Part shown: one piece after another, positions 17,630-26,852 of the stretch
Layout: each line of letters opens with the position of its first letter
Numbering within the stretch: the stretch's first letter is position 1
Source: Acidiphilium multivorum AIU301
Lineage (GTDB): Bacteria > Pseudomonadota > Alphaproteobacteria > Acetobacterales > Acetobacteraceae
DNA length: 64,000 nucleotides
Assembly (NCBI RefSeq): GCF_000202835.1
Contig: NC_015186.1
Location: forward strand, 1,302,001 to 1,366,000
Reading direction: 5' to 3'
Translations under genes and position numbers: made by a program
The notes under the pieces: model-generated
Databases searched by the model: none
The model's input: only the letters and a program-made list of their open reading frames with translations
What the model was told of the DNA's origin: nothing

Positions 17630-18535
17630 ATGCCAGTTTCACCTATCGAACGGCCTGTCAGCGCGCTCCGGCAGCGCATGCTCGAAGATATGGCGATGCG
17701 CGGCCTGCGATCGGCCACGCAGCGGGACTATATTCGCTTTGTTCAGAGCTTCGCGGCATTCCTCAGGCGGCCGCCGGACACGGCGACAGCTGAGGATATC
17801 CGTCGCTTTCAGGTTCACCAGCACGAGAGCGGGGTGCAACCGCCGACGATCAACTGCTCGGTTTCGGCGCTACGGTTTTTCTTCACGGTGACGCTCGATC
17901 GGCCGGACCTGTCGCGGCGCCTGGTCTTGGCGCGCTCGCCTCGCAAATTGCCGGATGTGCTGAGTGTCGATGAGGTCGGCCGGCTGCTCGAGGCTGCCCC
18001 CGGCATCAAGTACAAGGCCATTCTCGGTACCGCCTATGGCGCCGGCCTGCGCGTGTCGGAGGTGGCAAGCCTCAAGGTCGACGATATCGACAGCACGCGG
18101 ATGCTGATCAGGGTCGAGCAGGGCAAGGGCCGCAAGGACCGCAACGCCATGCTTTCACCCCAGCTGCTCGCCCTGTTGCGGTTGTGGTGGACGGAAGGCA
18201 AACGCCGTGGCGTCATGCTGCCCCATGGCTGGCTGTTCCCCGGACGCAGTGCCGCCGATCCGGTCTCGACGCGACAGATCAACCGCGCGGTTCATGAGGC
18301 CGCGGAAGCGGCCGGGATCCGGAAGCGGGTCTCGCCCCACACGCTGCGCCATAGCTTCGCGACCCATCTTCTGGAGCAGGACGTCGATATCCGCGTGATC
18401 CAGGTGCTGCTGGGGCACAGCAAGCTCGATACGACCGCGCTCTACGCGCGTGTGGCGACCAAGACGATACGCTCGGTCACCAGTCCACTCGAGCGTTTGG
18501 CGTCACTGATGGAGGGCAAGGCATCCACCGGCTGA
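17630..18535 (+). CDS. tyrosine recombinase/integrase (XerC/D-like) of the insertion element
   Basis: A 301-residue site-specific recombinase. An N-terminal SAM-like core-binding domain (about 12-95) is followed by a catalytic domain with all expected residues: R141 in GAGLRVSE, a Lys in the QGKGRKDR region, H237 and R240 in SPHTLRH, H263 in LLGHSKLD, and nucleophile Y272. An AGAGGAACCTCC segment precedes the ATG. It is followed after 4 bp by the HUH transposase, so both are probably translated from one mRNA and used together in transposition. It appears intact. Confidence 0.88.
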   Translation: MPVSPIERPVSALRQRMLEDMAMRGLRSATQRDYIRFVQSFAAFLRRPPDTATAEDIRRFQVHQHESGVQPPTINCSVSALRFFFTVTLDRPDLSRRLVLARSPRKLPDVLSVDEVGRLLEAAPGIKYKAILGTAYGAGLRVSEVASLKVDDIDSTRMLIRVEQGKGRKDRNAMLSPQLLALLRLWWTEGKRRGVMLPHGWLFPGRSAADPVSTRQINRAVHEAAEAAGIRKRVSPHTLRHSFATHLLEQDVDIRVIQVLLGHSKLDTTALYARVATKTIRSVTSPLERLASLMEGKASTG

Positions 18536-18539
18536 GGCG

Positions 18540-19733
18540 GTGGACGCCTCGCTCGAGGTCGCCGATATCTTCCGCGTCGCCGGCCCCGCTTATCGGGCCA
18601 GCCATGCCGGGCAGCTGAGCCTGCATCAGCTCAAGGTCATGTCGGCGATCGAGAATTGCCGCACCGCCGCCCTGGGCGGTCATGTCGAAGCCTGCGAGGA
18701 CTGCGGCCATCGACGGATCGCTTATAACAGCTGCCGCAACCGGCACTGCCCAAAGTGCCAGGGTGCCGCCGCGCGCACCTGGCTCGCCGCGCGCGAGGCC
18801 GACCTGCTGCCGGTTGGATATTTCCATGTCGTCTTCACCGTGCCGGCCGCGATCGCCGACATCGCCTTCCACAACAAGGCTGCCGTCTATGACCTGCTGT
18901 TCCACGCCGCGGCCAAGACGATGCTGACGATTGCCGCCGATCCCCGGCATCTGGGCGCACGGATCGGCATCACCGCCGTGCTCCATACATGGGGGTCGGC
19001 ACTGACCCACCACCCACACGTGCACATGATCGTGCCGGGCGGCGGCATCTCGCTCGACGGTGAGCGCTGGATCTCCTCGCGGCCGGCCTTCCTCGTGCCG
19101 GTGCGCGTCCTGGGCAAGTTGTTCCGCCGCCTGTTCATCACCGGCCTGATCGCGCTCCACGATCAAGGACGGCTTGCCTTCTTTGGCGACCTCGCACCAC
19201 TCGCCGACCGGCGCACCTTTCTGCGCCACCTCTCGCCGGTCCGCAGCAAACGCTGGGTGGTTTACGCTAAGCCGCCCTTCAGCGGCCCCGCAGCGGTGCT
19301 TGCCTATCTCTCGCGCTATACCCACCGCATCGCCATCTCGAACCGGCGGCTGCTCGCCTTTGACGAAGCCAGCGTCATCTTCCGCTACAAGGATTATCGT
19401 CGCGATGGCGCCGACCGCCACCAGGCTATGACGCTCGCCGCCGACGAGTTCATCCGCCGCTTTCTGATCCACGTCCTGCCACGCGGCTTCCACCGCATCC
19501 GCCACTACGGCTTGCTCTCCGCCACGGCGCGCAAACCCAATCTCGTGCGCGCCCGAGAACTCCTCGCCGCCGCGCCGCCCTCCAACAACGATGAGCCCGA
19601 TGAGCCTCGCGATGTTCGTCCGCCGTGCCCCTGCTGCGGCGGCCACATGGTCATCGTCGAGACGTTCGCCCGCTGGTGTCAGCCCAGGGCGCCGCCGTGT
19701 CCCACGACGTCAACCGGGAGAAATTCATCGTGA
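18540..19733 (+). CDS. IS91-family HUH transposase
   Basis: About 397 residues starting at GTG. The N-terminal zinc-binding region has paired cysteines (C52/C55, then C65, C70/C73: CEDCG and CRNRHCPKC). The HUH metal site is HPHVH (H160, H162) and the nucleophilic tyrosines are Y256 and Y260 in AYLSRYTHR, the Y-x3-Y pattern of IS91 transposases. A C-terminal CPCCGG zinc knuckle is also present. The enzyme nicks single strands for rolling-circle transposition. Complete motifs suggest an active or recently active copy. Confidence 0.9.
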   Translation: MDASLEVADIFRVAGPAYRASHAGQLSLHQLKVMSAIENCRTAALGGHVEACEDCGHRRIAYNSCRNRHCPKCQGAAARTWLAAREADLLPVGYFHVVFTVPAAIADIAFHNKAAVYDLLFHAAAKTMLTIAADPRHLGARIGITAVLHTWGSALTHHPHVHMIVPGGGISLDGERWISSRPAFLVPVRVLGKLFRRLFITGLIALHDQGRLAFFGDLAPLADRRTFLRHLSPVRSKRWVVYAKPPFSGPAAVLAYLSRYTHRIAISNRRLLAFDEASVIFRYKDYRRDGADRHQAMTLAADEFIRRFLIHVLPRGFHRIRHYGLLSATARKPNLVRARELLAAAPPSNNDEPDEPRDVRPPCPCCGGHMVIVETFARWCQPRAPPCPTTSTGRNSS

Positions 19734-19977
19734 CCCGGCGCCGATCGAACTACACGCACACCGCAGCAACCGCGCTTCGGTCAACGCTTCCCCTTGTGCC
19801 CAAGCCTATCACCCGCGATCCCATAATCACTCTCAACCATCATCCCAGAACGCGAAATCGCCGTGCCAGCCGCCAATGGCGGAACCAGACTCCACGCCGG
19901 CCCCTACTCAGGGACCACGCAACCATCCCCAGCCTCAGCCGAAAATCAAATTCCCCATAGACTAGCGCCCGCTCACC
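19734..19977. other. non-coding 3' part of the insertion element
   Basis: Between the transposase stop and the right inverted repeat. Short overlapping plus-strand ORFs here are Arg/Pro/Ser-rich with no recognisable domain. The stretch ends in the hairpin CCCGC-TCACC-GCGGG (19968-19982), a plausible transposase recognition or termination structure. Confidence 0.5.
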
Positions 19978-19996
19978 GCGGGTTCGTGCTTGGGCG
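19978..19996 (-). repeat. right terminal inverted repeat of the insertion element
   Basis: Reads GCGGGTTCGTGCTTGGGCG on the plus strand, the inverted counterpart of 17503-17521. The overlapping hairpin arm GCGGG (19978-19982) mirrors the hairpin at the left end. Confidence 0.8.
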
Positions 19997-20105
19997 GTTT
20001 TCGTACGCCCGCAGGCATCCGAAAACCTTCACCACAGAGGACTTTACCGGCACGCTGCTTATGTCGCGTCTGGCTCGCTTACCGCTATTCGAGCGCTTTA
20101 ATTCT

Positions 20106-20130
20106 CCTCCCCCGGCGCAGCCGGGGGAGG
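20106..20130 (-). terminator. stem-loop terminator of prfC
   Basis: CCTCCCCCGGC (20106-20116) and GCCGGGGGAGG (20120-20130) form an 11-bp perfect stem with a 3-base loop, 8 bp past the prfC stop on the minus strand. The following minus-strand bases are AGAATTAAAG, so there is no long U tract. Confidence 0.65.
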
Positions 20131-20137
20131 TGCAAAA

Positions 20138-21718
<1,581 letters not shown>

Positions 21719-21763
21719 GCCCAGCCTATAGCAACGGCGGGGCTTGATGGGTAGGCAAGGCGG

Positions 21764-22858
21764 ATGAGCGGGACGCGCAAGGCGGTGCTGATCGGGGCGG
21801 AGGTGTATCGGGCGGCGATCGCGGCGCCGCCGCATCCACTGGCGACGATGAGGGCGCCGGTGGCGGAGGATCTGATCCGGGCGATGGGGTGGCTGGCGGC
21901 GGGGCAGTATCGGACGGCGCCGGTGGCGGGGCGGGCGGCGCTGGAGCGGTTTCACGATCCGGCCTATCTCGACGCGCTGGAGGCGGCGGAGCGGACGCAG
22001 GAGGTGCCGGCGGAGGCGCGGGCGCGGTTCGGCATCGGGGCGGAGGGGAATCCGTTGCATCGCGCGGTGTATCGGCGGCCGGCGACCTCGGCGGGGGGCG
22101 CGATGCTGGCGGCACGGCTGACGGCGGAGGGCGGGGTCGCGCATGTGCCGGCGGCGGGGAACCATCATGCCTGGCCGGCGCGGGCGAGCGGGTTCTGCTA
22201 TATCAACGACGCGGTGCTGGCGCTGATGGAGTGGCTCGACCTCGGGCTGGAGCGGCTGGTCTATCTCGATCTCGACGCGCATCACGGCGATGGGGTGGAG
22301 GCGGCGTTCGCGCGCGATGGGCGAGTGACGACGATCAGCGTGCATGAGGCGGGGCGGTGGCCGCGGACGGGGGGGACGAGCGACGCGGCGGCGGGGGTGT
22401 TCAATTTTGCCGTGCCGGAGGGGTTCTGCGACGCGGAGCTGGCGTTCCTGATGGAGGCGCGGATCGTGCCGGCGATCGCGGCGGCGCGGCCGGAGGGGAT
22501 CGTGTTCCTGCCGGGGGCGGATGCGCTGGCGGATGATCCGATGAGCCGGCTGGCGCTGTCGAACCGGGGGTTGTGGGCGGCGCTGGAGGCGATCCGCGGG
22601 CTGGCGCCGCGGCTGATCGTGCTCGGGGGTGGCGGGTATAACCCGTATGCGCTCGGGCGGGCCTGGGCGGGGTTGTGGGGCGTGCTGAACGGGCACGCGG
22701 TGCCGGAGACGCTGCCGCCGGCGGCCTTGGACGTGCTGGCGGGAATCAGCTATTTCCGCGGGCAGTCGCGGCCGAGGCCGGCGCACTGGCTCACCCGCCT
22801 CGACGATCCGCCGCAGGCGGGCCTGGTGCGGGACGAGGTGCGCCGCCTCGCCGCGTGA
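21764..22858 (+). CDS. histone deacetylase / acetylpolyamine amidohydrolase family protein (AcuC-like)
   Basis: A 364-residue arginase-fold zinc hydrolase expected to deacetylate a protein lysine or small amine. Motifs are the tandem His and following GFCYIND (NHHAWPARASGFCYIND), zinc-ligand segments DLDAHHGDG and PGADALADDP, and the Gly-rich GGGGYNPYALGRAW. All expected metal-site positions appear present. It is followed by a DUF192 gene after about 20 bp. The physiological substrate is unknown. Confidence 0.88.
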   Translation: MSGTRKAVLIGAEVYRAAIAAPPHPLATMRAPVAEDLIRAMGWLAAGQYRTAPVAGRAALERFHDPAYLDALEAAERTQEVPAEARARFGIGAEGNPLHRAVYRRPATSAGGAMLAARLTAEGGVAHVPAAGNHHAWPARASGFCYINDAVLALMEWLDLGLERLVYLDLDAHHGDGVEAAFARDGRVTTISVHEAGRWPRTGGTSDAAAGVFNFAVPEGFCDAELAFLMEARIVPAIAAARPEGIVFLPGADALADDPMSRLALSNRGLWAALEAIRGLAPRLIVLGGGGYNPYALGRAWAGLWGVLNGHAVPETLPPAALDVLAGISYFRGQSRPRPAHWLTRLDDPPQAGLVRDEVRRLAA

Positions 22859-22877
22859 CGCAACAAGGAGCAGGACG

Positions 22878-23363
22878 ATGAGACGCTGGATGGGAATTTG
22901 CCTTGCGGCCGGGATTGCTGGCGGATCGGCCGTCGGGGTGGCCGCGGCGGCGATCACCGGGCCGCAGGCGAAGCTGCCGACCGAGACGATCACCATCGTC
23001 AACCAGCACGGCAAGCGGTTCACCTTCACGGTGGAGAAGGCGCTGACGCCGAAGCAGCAGGAAATCGGGCTGATGTTCCGCAAGAGCGTGGCGGCGGACG
23101 AGGGGATGATCTTTCCGTGGAACCCGCCGCAGGTGTCCGAGATGTGGATGAAGAACACGCTGGTGCCGCTGGACATGGTGTTCGTCGGGCCGCACGGGAC
23201 GATCCGGCATATCGCCAACGAGACGGTGCCGCAGAGCCTGCGGATCATTTCCAGCCATGTGAAGGTGGCGGCGACGATCGAATTGCAGGGCGGGATCACC
23301 GCGAAGGACGACATCGATGTCGGGGACAAGGTGATCGGGCCGCAATTCGGCGACGACAAGTGA
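22878..23363 (+). CDS. DUF192 family exported protein
   Basis: 161 residues. An N-terminal signal peptide (MGICLAAGIAGGSAVGVAAAA) precedes a DUF192 domain recognisable by GLMFRKSVAADEGMIFPW, the central WMKNTLVPLDMVF and the IELQGG segment near the C-terminus. Function is not established for the family; it is probably periplasmic. An AAGGAGCAGG ribosome site precedes the ATG. Confidence 0.88.
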   Translation: MRRWMGICLAAGIAGGSAVGVAAAAITGPQAKLPTETITIVNQHGKRFTFTVEKALTPKQQEIGLMFRKSVAADEGMIFPWNPPQVSEMWMKNTLVPLDMVFVGPHGTIRHIANETVPQSLRIISSHVKVAATIELQGGITAKDDIDVGDKVIGPQFGDDK

Positions 23364-23410
23364 GGCGCTTGCCTCGCACCTTGGAGGCGCTGTAGTAGCA
23401 AGCGTCCGTG

Positions 23411-23484
23411 CGGGGCGTGGCGCAGCCTGGTAGCGCGCTTGTTTTGGGTACAAGAGGCCCCCGGTTCGAATCCGGGCGCCCCGA
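23411..23484 (+). tRNA. tRNA-Pro (TGG)
   Basis: Full cloverleaf: acceptor CGGGGCG/CGCCCCG, anticodon stem CTTGT/ACAAG with loop TTTGGGT giving anticodon TGG, and T arm CCCGG-TTCGAAT-CCGGG. Discriminator A at 23484; CCA is not encoded. Confidence 0.93.
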
Positions 23485-23510
23485 GACGGACCGACCGAGA
23501 GGAATGCCGC

Positions 23511-23822
23511 ATGAATCGCGCCCGCATCTATCTGCCGCCGAAATCCGCCATGCAGTCCGGCTGGGCGAAGACGAGGGAATGGGTGCTGGAGTTCGAGCCG
23601 GCGATGGCGAAGCGGATCGACCCGCTGATGGGCTGGACCGGCAGCGGCGACATGATGGCGAGCCAGGTGCGGCTGAGCTTCGCGACCCGCGAGGAGGCCA
23701 TCGCCTATGCGGAGAAGCATGGCATCGCCTTCGATCTCGAGATCCCGACCGAGCGGCACCGGCGGCCCAAGGCCTATGCCGACAATTTCCGCGCGGACCG
23801 GCGGGCGAACTGGACGCACTGA
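23511..23822 (+). CDS. ETC complex I subunit, NDUFS4/NDUFA4-type accessory protein
   Basis: A 103-residue protein of the alphaproteobacterial and mitochondrial complex I accessory family. Signatures are ARIYLPPKSAMQSGWAKTREWVLEFE, then MGWTGSGDMMASQVRLSF and the C-terminal PKAYADNFRADRRANWTH. It helps assemble or stabilise NADH dehydrogenase at the membrane. The start at 23511 follows AGAGGAATG. An in-frame extension to 23439 would run into the upstream tRNA and is rejected. It lies between two tRNA genes. Confidence 0.9.
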   Translation: MNRARIYLPPKSAMQSGWAKTREWVLEFEPAMAKRIDPLMGWTGSGDMMASQVRLSFATREEAIAYAEKHGIAFDLEIPTERHRRPKAYADNFRADRRANWTH

Positions 23823-23874
23823 GGCGGCCCGGTCTGGCATTCGGCGGCGAATTGGGCGATGTTCGCCGCCGCAC

Positions 23875-23951
23875 GGCCCTGTAGCTCAACTGGATAGAGC
23901 ACCCGCCTTCTAAGCGGGTGGTTGCGTGTTCGAGTCACGCCAGGGTCGCCA
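23875..23951 (+). tRNA. tRNA-Arg (TCT)
   Basis: Cloverleaf: acceptor GGCCCTG/CAGGGTC (one G-T pair), D arm GCTC...GAGC, anticodon stem CCCGC/GCGGG with loop CTTCTAA giving anticodon TCT, and T arm GCGTG-TTCGAGT-CACGC. An encoded CCA ends at 23951. Confidence 0.93.
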
Positions 23952-24125
23952 GTTCTATCAACGGGTTGCGTGAGGTTTCATCCCCCTGCCCTGCTCCGTC
24001 ATCGTGCCTTGCGGGGCACAGTTCGCGGGCCGCGAGACGGCCAACTTCGTGCGGATATGCGATTGTTTGCGCCGCCCGTATCCGGGTGCGCGGCGCCGGG
24101 AACGGCGCGGCCGCTGCGGCGTTGC

Positions 24126-24156
24126 AAAAAAAAAGCCCCGGATCTCTCCGGGGCTT
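24126..24156 (-). terminator. rho-independent terminator (minus strand)
   Basis: AAGCCCCGG (24133-24141) and CCGGGGCTT (24148-24156) form a 9-bp stem with a 6-base loop. On the minus strand it is followed by a run of nine T. No minus-strand gene is obvious just upstream, so it may insulate the tRNA region from antisense transcription. Confidence 0.7.
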
Positions 24157-24653
24157 ACCGTCAGAAATGATCTCCCTGAACGCGGATCTCTGAAACCAAG
24201 GCCGTTGAAAGAAAGGGGTCCTGAAATTCGATCGTCTAATTACATGTCGATTAATGATTTTTCATGACACATCGGTTAATTAATTACAACTAGTCTCATT
24301 AAAATGTGATCATTGTTTATATTTTGATACAGACGGTTACGCATCGCGCCGGCCGATGGCCGGTGCGCAAGGCCGTGACGGCGGCAGCACCCTGTGGCAA
24401 CGAAGTGCGGGAGCGAACGCGGTTCCGTTCGCGACGGCAGGCAGGGAAGCGCGCCGGCCCGATGCGCACGCACGCGAAGGGCGGCCGTGCAAGGGGCATT
24501 CGCGACAAGGGCGACAAAAGACACAAAAATAAGGAAAGTATTAATTACGAGATAAGAGATAGTTATAGAGACAGCCGTTAATTTTTTGTTGATCATTTGT
24601 GACTAGTTTTCCGACAAAAATCATAAAAACCATAAACAAAAATGAGGTCGGAG
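24157..24653. other. gene-free mosaic region, AT-rich flanks around a GC-rich core
   Basis: No gene is seen. 24230-24335 and 24520-24650 are strongly AT-rich, whereas 24340-24520 is GC-rich with Arg-rich spurious ORFs on both strands. The downstream AT-rich part probably holds the promoter of the pilin-like gene starting at 24654. Confidence 0.5.
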
Positions 24654-25196
24654 ATGACGATAGTCTATCGCGTAAAATGGGTCCTGTTTGGATTTGCCGT
24701 TGGCCTGGTGGTGTCCGGATTTATTCTGGCGTTTGCAAAATATACATACGTCAACCGGATTTCCTTTCTTTCCAATTACCGTTTCAATAACAAGAAGAGC
24801 CTGATGTATTTCAATCAGGCCATTCATTATGCCGAATTCAACACGGGGCAATTCATACATACGGCCGAAAGTCAGGACAGCCATAATGGCCATCTTTATA
24901 TTGCAGTAAATTCAAACAATATAAATCATTACAGCATATTGATTTCCAAAATCTCGGCACGGGTATGCCGCTTCATTGTCGACATGTCATACAGTTCAAA
25001 TATCATAAAAGACGTATATATAAACAGGAAGGAAATCGACCGGTTTCAGTTCCAGCCGATCAGCGGCCGGTTCCTGCTGGTGAACGGCAAGGCGGTCTCC
25101 ATCGAGCAGAATGCCTATGCGCGACGGGTGTGCGAAAGGGCGGATGGCCGCGTGCAGATCCGCCTGGAGATCATGGATCATGCCCGGGAAGACTGA
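24654..25196 (+). CDS. hypothetical membrane-anchored protein with a pilin-like C-terminal domain
   Basis: 180 residues, AT-rich compared with its neighbours. One N-terminal transmembrane helix (about residues 9-29) is followed by a soluble Asn/Ser/Tyr-rich domain. Two cysteines (C105 and C160) bracket a region containing YINRKEIDR and RFLLVNGKAVS. This arrangement resembles the disulfide-bounded C-terminal region of type IVb pilins, but no class III signal peptide is visible, so the assignment is tentative. The start at 24654 follows GAGG with suitable spacing; an ATG at 24642 has no ribosome site. It may be horizontally acquired. Confidence 0.55.
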   Translation: MTIVYRVKWVLFGFAVGLVVSGFILAFAKYTYVNRISFLSNYRFNNKKSLMYFNQAIHYAEFNTGQFIHTAESQDSHNGHLYIAVNSNNINHYSILISKISARVCRFIVDMSYSSNIIKDVYINRKEIDRFQFQPISGRFLLVNGKAVSIEQNAYARRVCERADGRVQIRLEIMDHARED

Positions 25197-25298
25197 TGCC
25201 GCCGGCCGGGCGTGGCGCGGCACGCCGATGACGCGCATCGGGACGACACGACGGACCTTGCCGATGGCCGGGCACGGCAGGATCGGGGCCGGGCCGGC

Positions 25299-25529
25299 AT
25301 GAACGTCCGCACCGAGGGAGGCGATCAGGCGATGGCGTCGCCGCGGCACCGTCTCCGCGCCCTGATCGAATGGATCAGCGCGAAAAGCGTCGTGCTCTAC
25401 GATCGTCCGCTGATGGCGCTGACGGTCGTCCTGCTCGGCGCGATCGCCCTTGTCGATCTCGCCCTGCTGATCAGGGCGGTCTCCGGCGCGTCCGCATCGC
25501 ATGCGGGGCTCTATCCCGTTGATAAATAG
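25299..25529 (+). CDS. small putative single-pass membrane protein
   Basis: 76 residues from the ATG at 25299 (an alternative ATG at 25332 gives 65). It has a polar basic N-terminus, one hydrophobic helix (MALTVVLLGAIALVDLALLI) and a short tail. It lies about 100 bp downstream of the pilin-like gene on the same strand. No family is recognised, and it could be spurious. Confidence 0.4.
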   Translation: MNVRTEGGDQAMASPRHRLRALIEWISAKSVVLYDRPLMALTVVLLGAIALVDLALLIRAVSGASASHAGLYPVDK

Positions 25530-25688
25530 GTTATCCTTTTCCGGTCGGACGATGGTCCGGCGATCACGGAGCGGGCCGGCATGCGGCGCGCCGCGAGGCG
25601 CCAGGGCGGGGCGAGGAACGCCCTTGCGGGCGGCGGCGCCATAATATAGACATCATGCATTCCTGATTTGTTCGAATGTTGCTCGCCC

Positions 25689-26801
25689 ATGACGATTTCC
25701 TGTGCCGCTCCGGCGCGCCGGCCGTGGCTGCTGCCTGCCCTGCTGGCGGCGGCCGTGATCGGCCACGCGCGGCCGGCCGCGGCGGCCGCCTGGTCGGGCT
25801 CGGCGGTGCTGGCCGAGGCGGCGGCGATGCCCGCGCGGCCGGACGGGCTGCGCTTCACCCGCGATTCGGCGGATGCGGCCAGCGGCAATGACGGCTTCAC
25901 CCTGACCTCGCCGTTCGGGGCCCGGCAGCAGGTCAGCTACGGCATCGATGACCGCGCCTACGGCGCCTATGAAGAGACGACGCTGACCGACACCGTCATC
26001 GGCGATGGCGGGGAGCGCCTCAGCGTGTCTGGCGGGCTGGCGCGGCGGCGCCAGGGGGACAGGACGGATGCCGGCTACGCCATGACGACCGGCGTTTCCT
26101 ATCGCTGGCGCGGCGCCACCTGGGGCGGAACGCTGCGGGCGCGGCTGCAACGGTCGGATATCGGGTTCGGGTATGGGCCGGTCTGGCTCGCGCCGGGCGG
26201 TGGGCGGCAGCGCGACGTTCTGCTGCGCTGCGCCGGGCGGCGGCACGATGGCGGCGGGACGACGAGCCTCGCCGGCACGGTGATGCTGGGGCGCGGCAGC
26301 GCCGGGTTCGACCCCGCCGCGCCGGGGCTCGCCCGCTCCGATTTCGCCTATGGCCGGCTGACGCTGACGCGCAGCACCGCCCTGCCGGCGGGCGCCGTGC
26401 TGACCACGGCGTTTTGCGACCAGTACGGCAACGGCCTGCTGTTCAATGCCGATCGCGTCAGCCTCGGCGATCTCGCCAGCGCCGATCCGGCCCTCGCGCC
26501 GATTTCGCCGGCGAGCCGCGGCGTGCTGGCCGGGCAGCAGGCGGTGTTTCCGCTCGGGGCGGCGGGCGGCCTGCGGATGCTGCGCGGCGGCGTGTTCTGG
26601 AATGTCGCGCGCACCGCGCAGCCGGCCGGCGCCGGGATGCCCGGCAGCCGCGCGATGATGACGGCGGCGGGGGTCGAGATGCGCTCGCGGCTGTTCCGCC
26701 GGGTGTCGATCGATGCCGATCTCGGCTGGGAACGGCTGAACGCGGGCAACGGGCCGCGCAACCGCCCGTTCGGACGGTTCGCGGTCTCGCTGGTGTTCTG
26801 A
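25689..26801 (+). CDS. putative outer-membrane beta-barrel protein
   Basis: 370 residues. A signal peptide (RRPWLLPALLAAAVIGHARP, cleavage near AAAA) is followed by many short alternating hydrophobic and aromatic strands separated by Gly/Asp-rich turns. The chain ends in Phe (GRFAVSLVF), the usual outer-membrane insertion signature. No porin or transporter family is identifiable. The ATG at 25689 is preferred because the signal peptide begins there; an in-frame start 7 codons earlier is possible. The gene is convergent with the betaine-binding gene. A 14-bp tandem duplication lies between them at 26829-26856. Confidence 0.65.
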   Translation: MTISCAAPARRPWLLPALLAAAVIGHARPAAAAAWSGSAVLAEAAAMPARPDGLRFTRDSADAASGNDGFTLTSPFGARQQVSYGIDDRAYGAYEETTLTDTVIGDGGERLSVSGGLARRRQGDRTDAGYAMTTGVSYRWRGATWGGTLRARLQRSDIGFGYGPVWLAPGGGRQRDVLLRCAGRRHDGGGTTSLAGTVMLGRGSAGFDPAAPGLARSDFAYGRLTLTRSTALPAGAVLTTAFCDQYGNGLLFNADRVSLGDLASADPALAPISPASRGVLAGQQAVFPLGAAGGLRMLRGGVFWNVARTAQPAGAGMPGSRAMMTAAGVEMRSRLFRRVSIDADLGWERLNAGNGPRNRPFGRFAVSLVF

Positions 26802-26852
26802 GCCGGCCCCCTGCCCTGCCCGGCCCGGCCGCCTCGGGTCAGCCGCCTCGGG

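Larger units (their letters stand above)
17503..19996 (+). mobile_element. IS91-like insertion element with tyrosine recombinase and HUH transposase
   Basis: About 2.5 kb bounded by 19-bp imperfect inverted repeats (17503-17521 and 19978-19996, one mismatch). It contains a tyrosine-recombinase gene and an IS91-type transposase gene, 4 bp apart on the plus strand. Classical IS91 has only very short terminal similarity, so the long repeats are notable. No target duplication is visible, which fits rolling-circle transposition. Boundaries are inferred from the repeats. Confidence 0.75.

Noticed and set aside
17503-19996. A CRISPR or integron-type array near the tyrosine recombinase
   Set aside because: No regularly spaced repeats and no attC-like series; the recombinase is paired with an HUH transposase inside terminal inverted repeats.
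24276-24596. 106-codon minus-strand ORF upstream of the A-tract terminator
   Set aside because: A short hydrophobic start is followed by Arg/Cys-rich sequence from the GC-rich core; no ribosome site or family.
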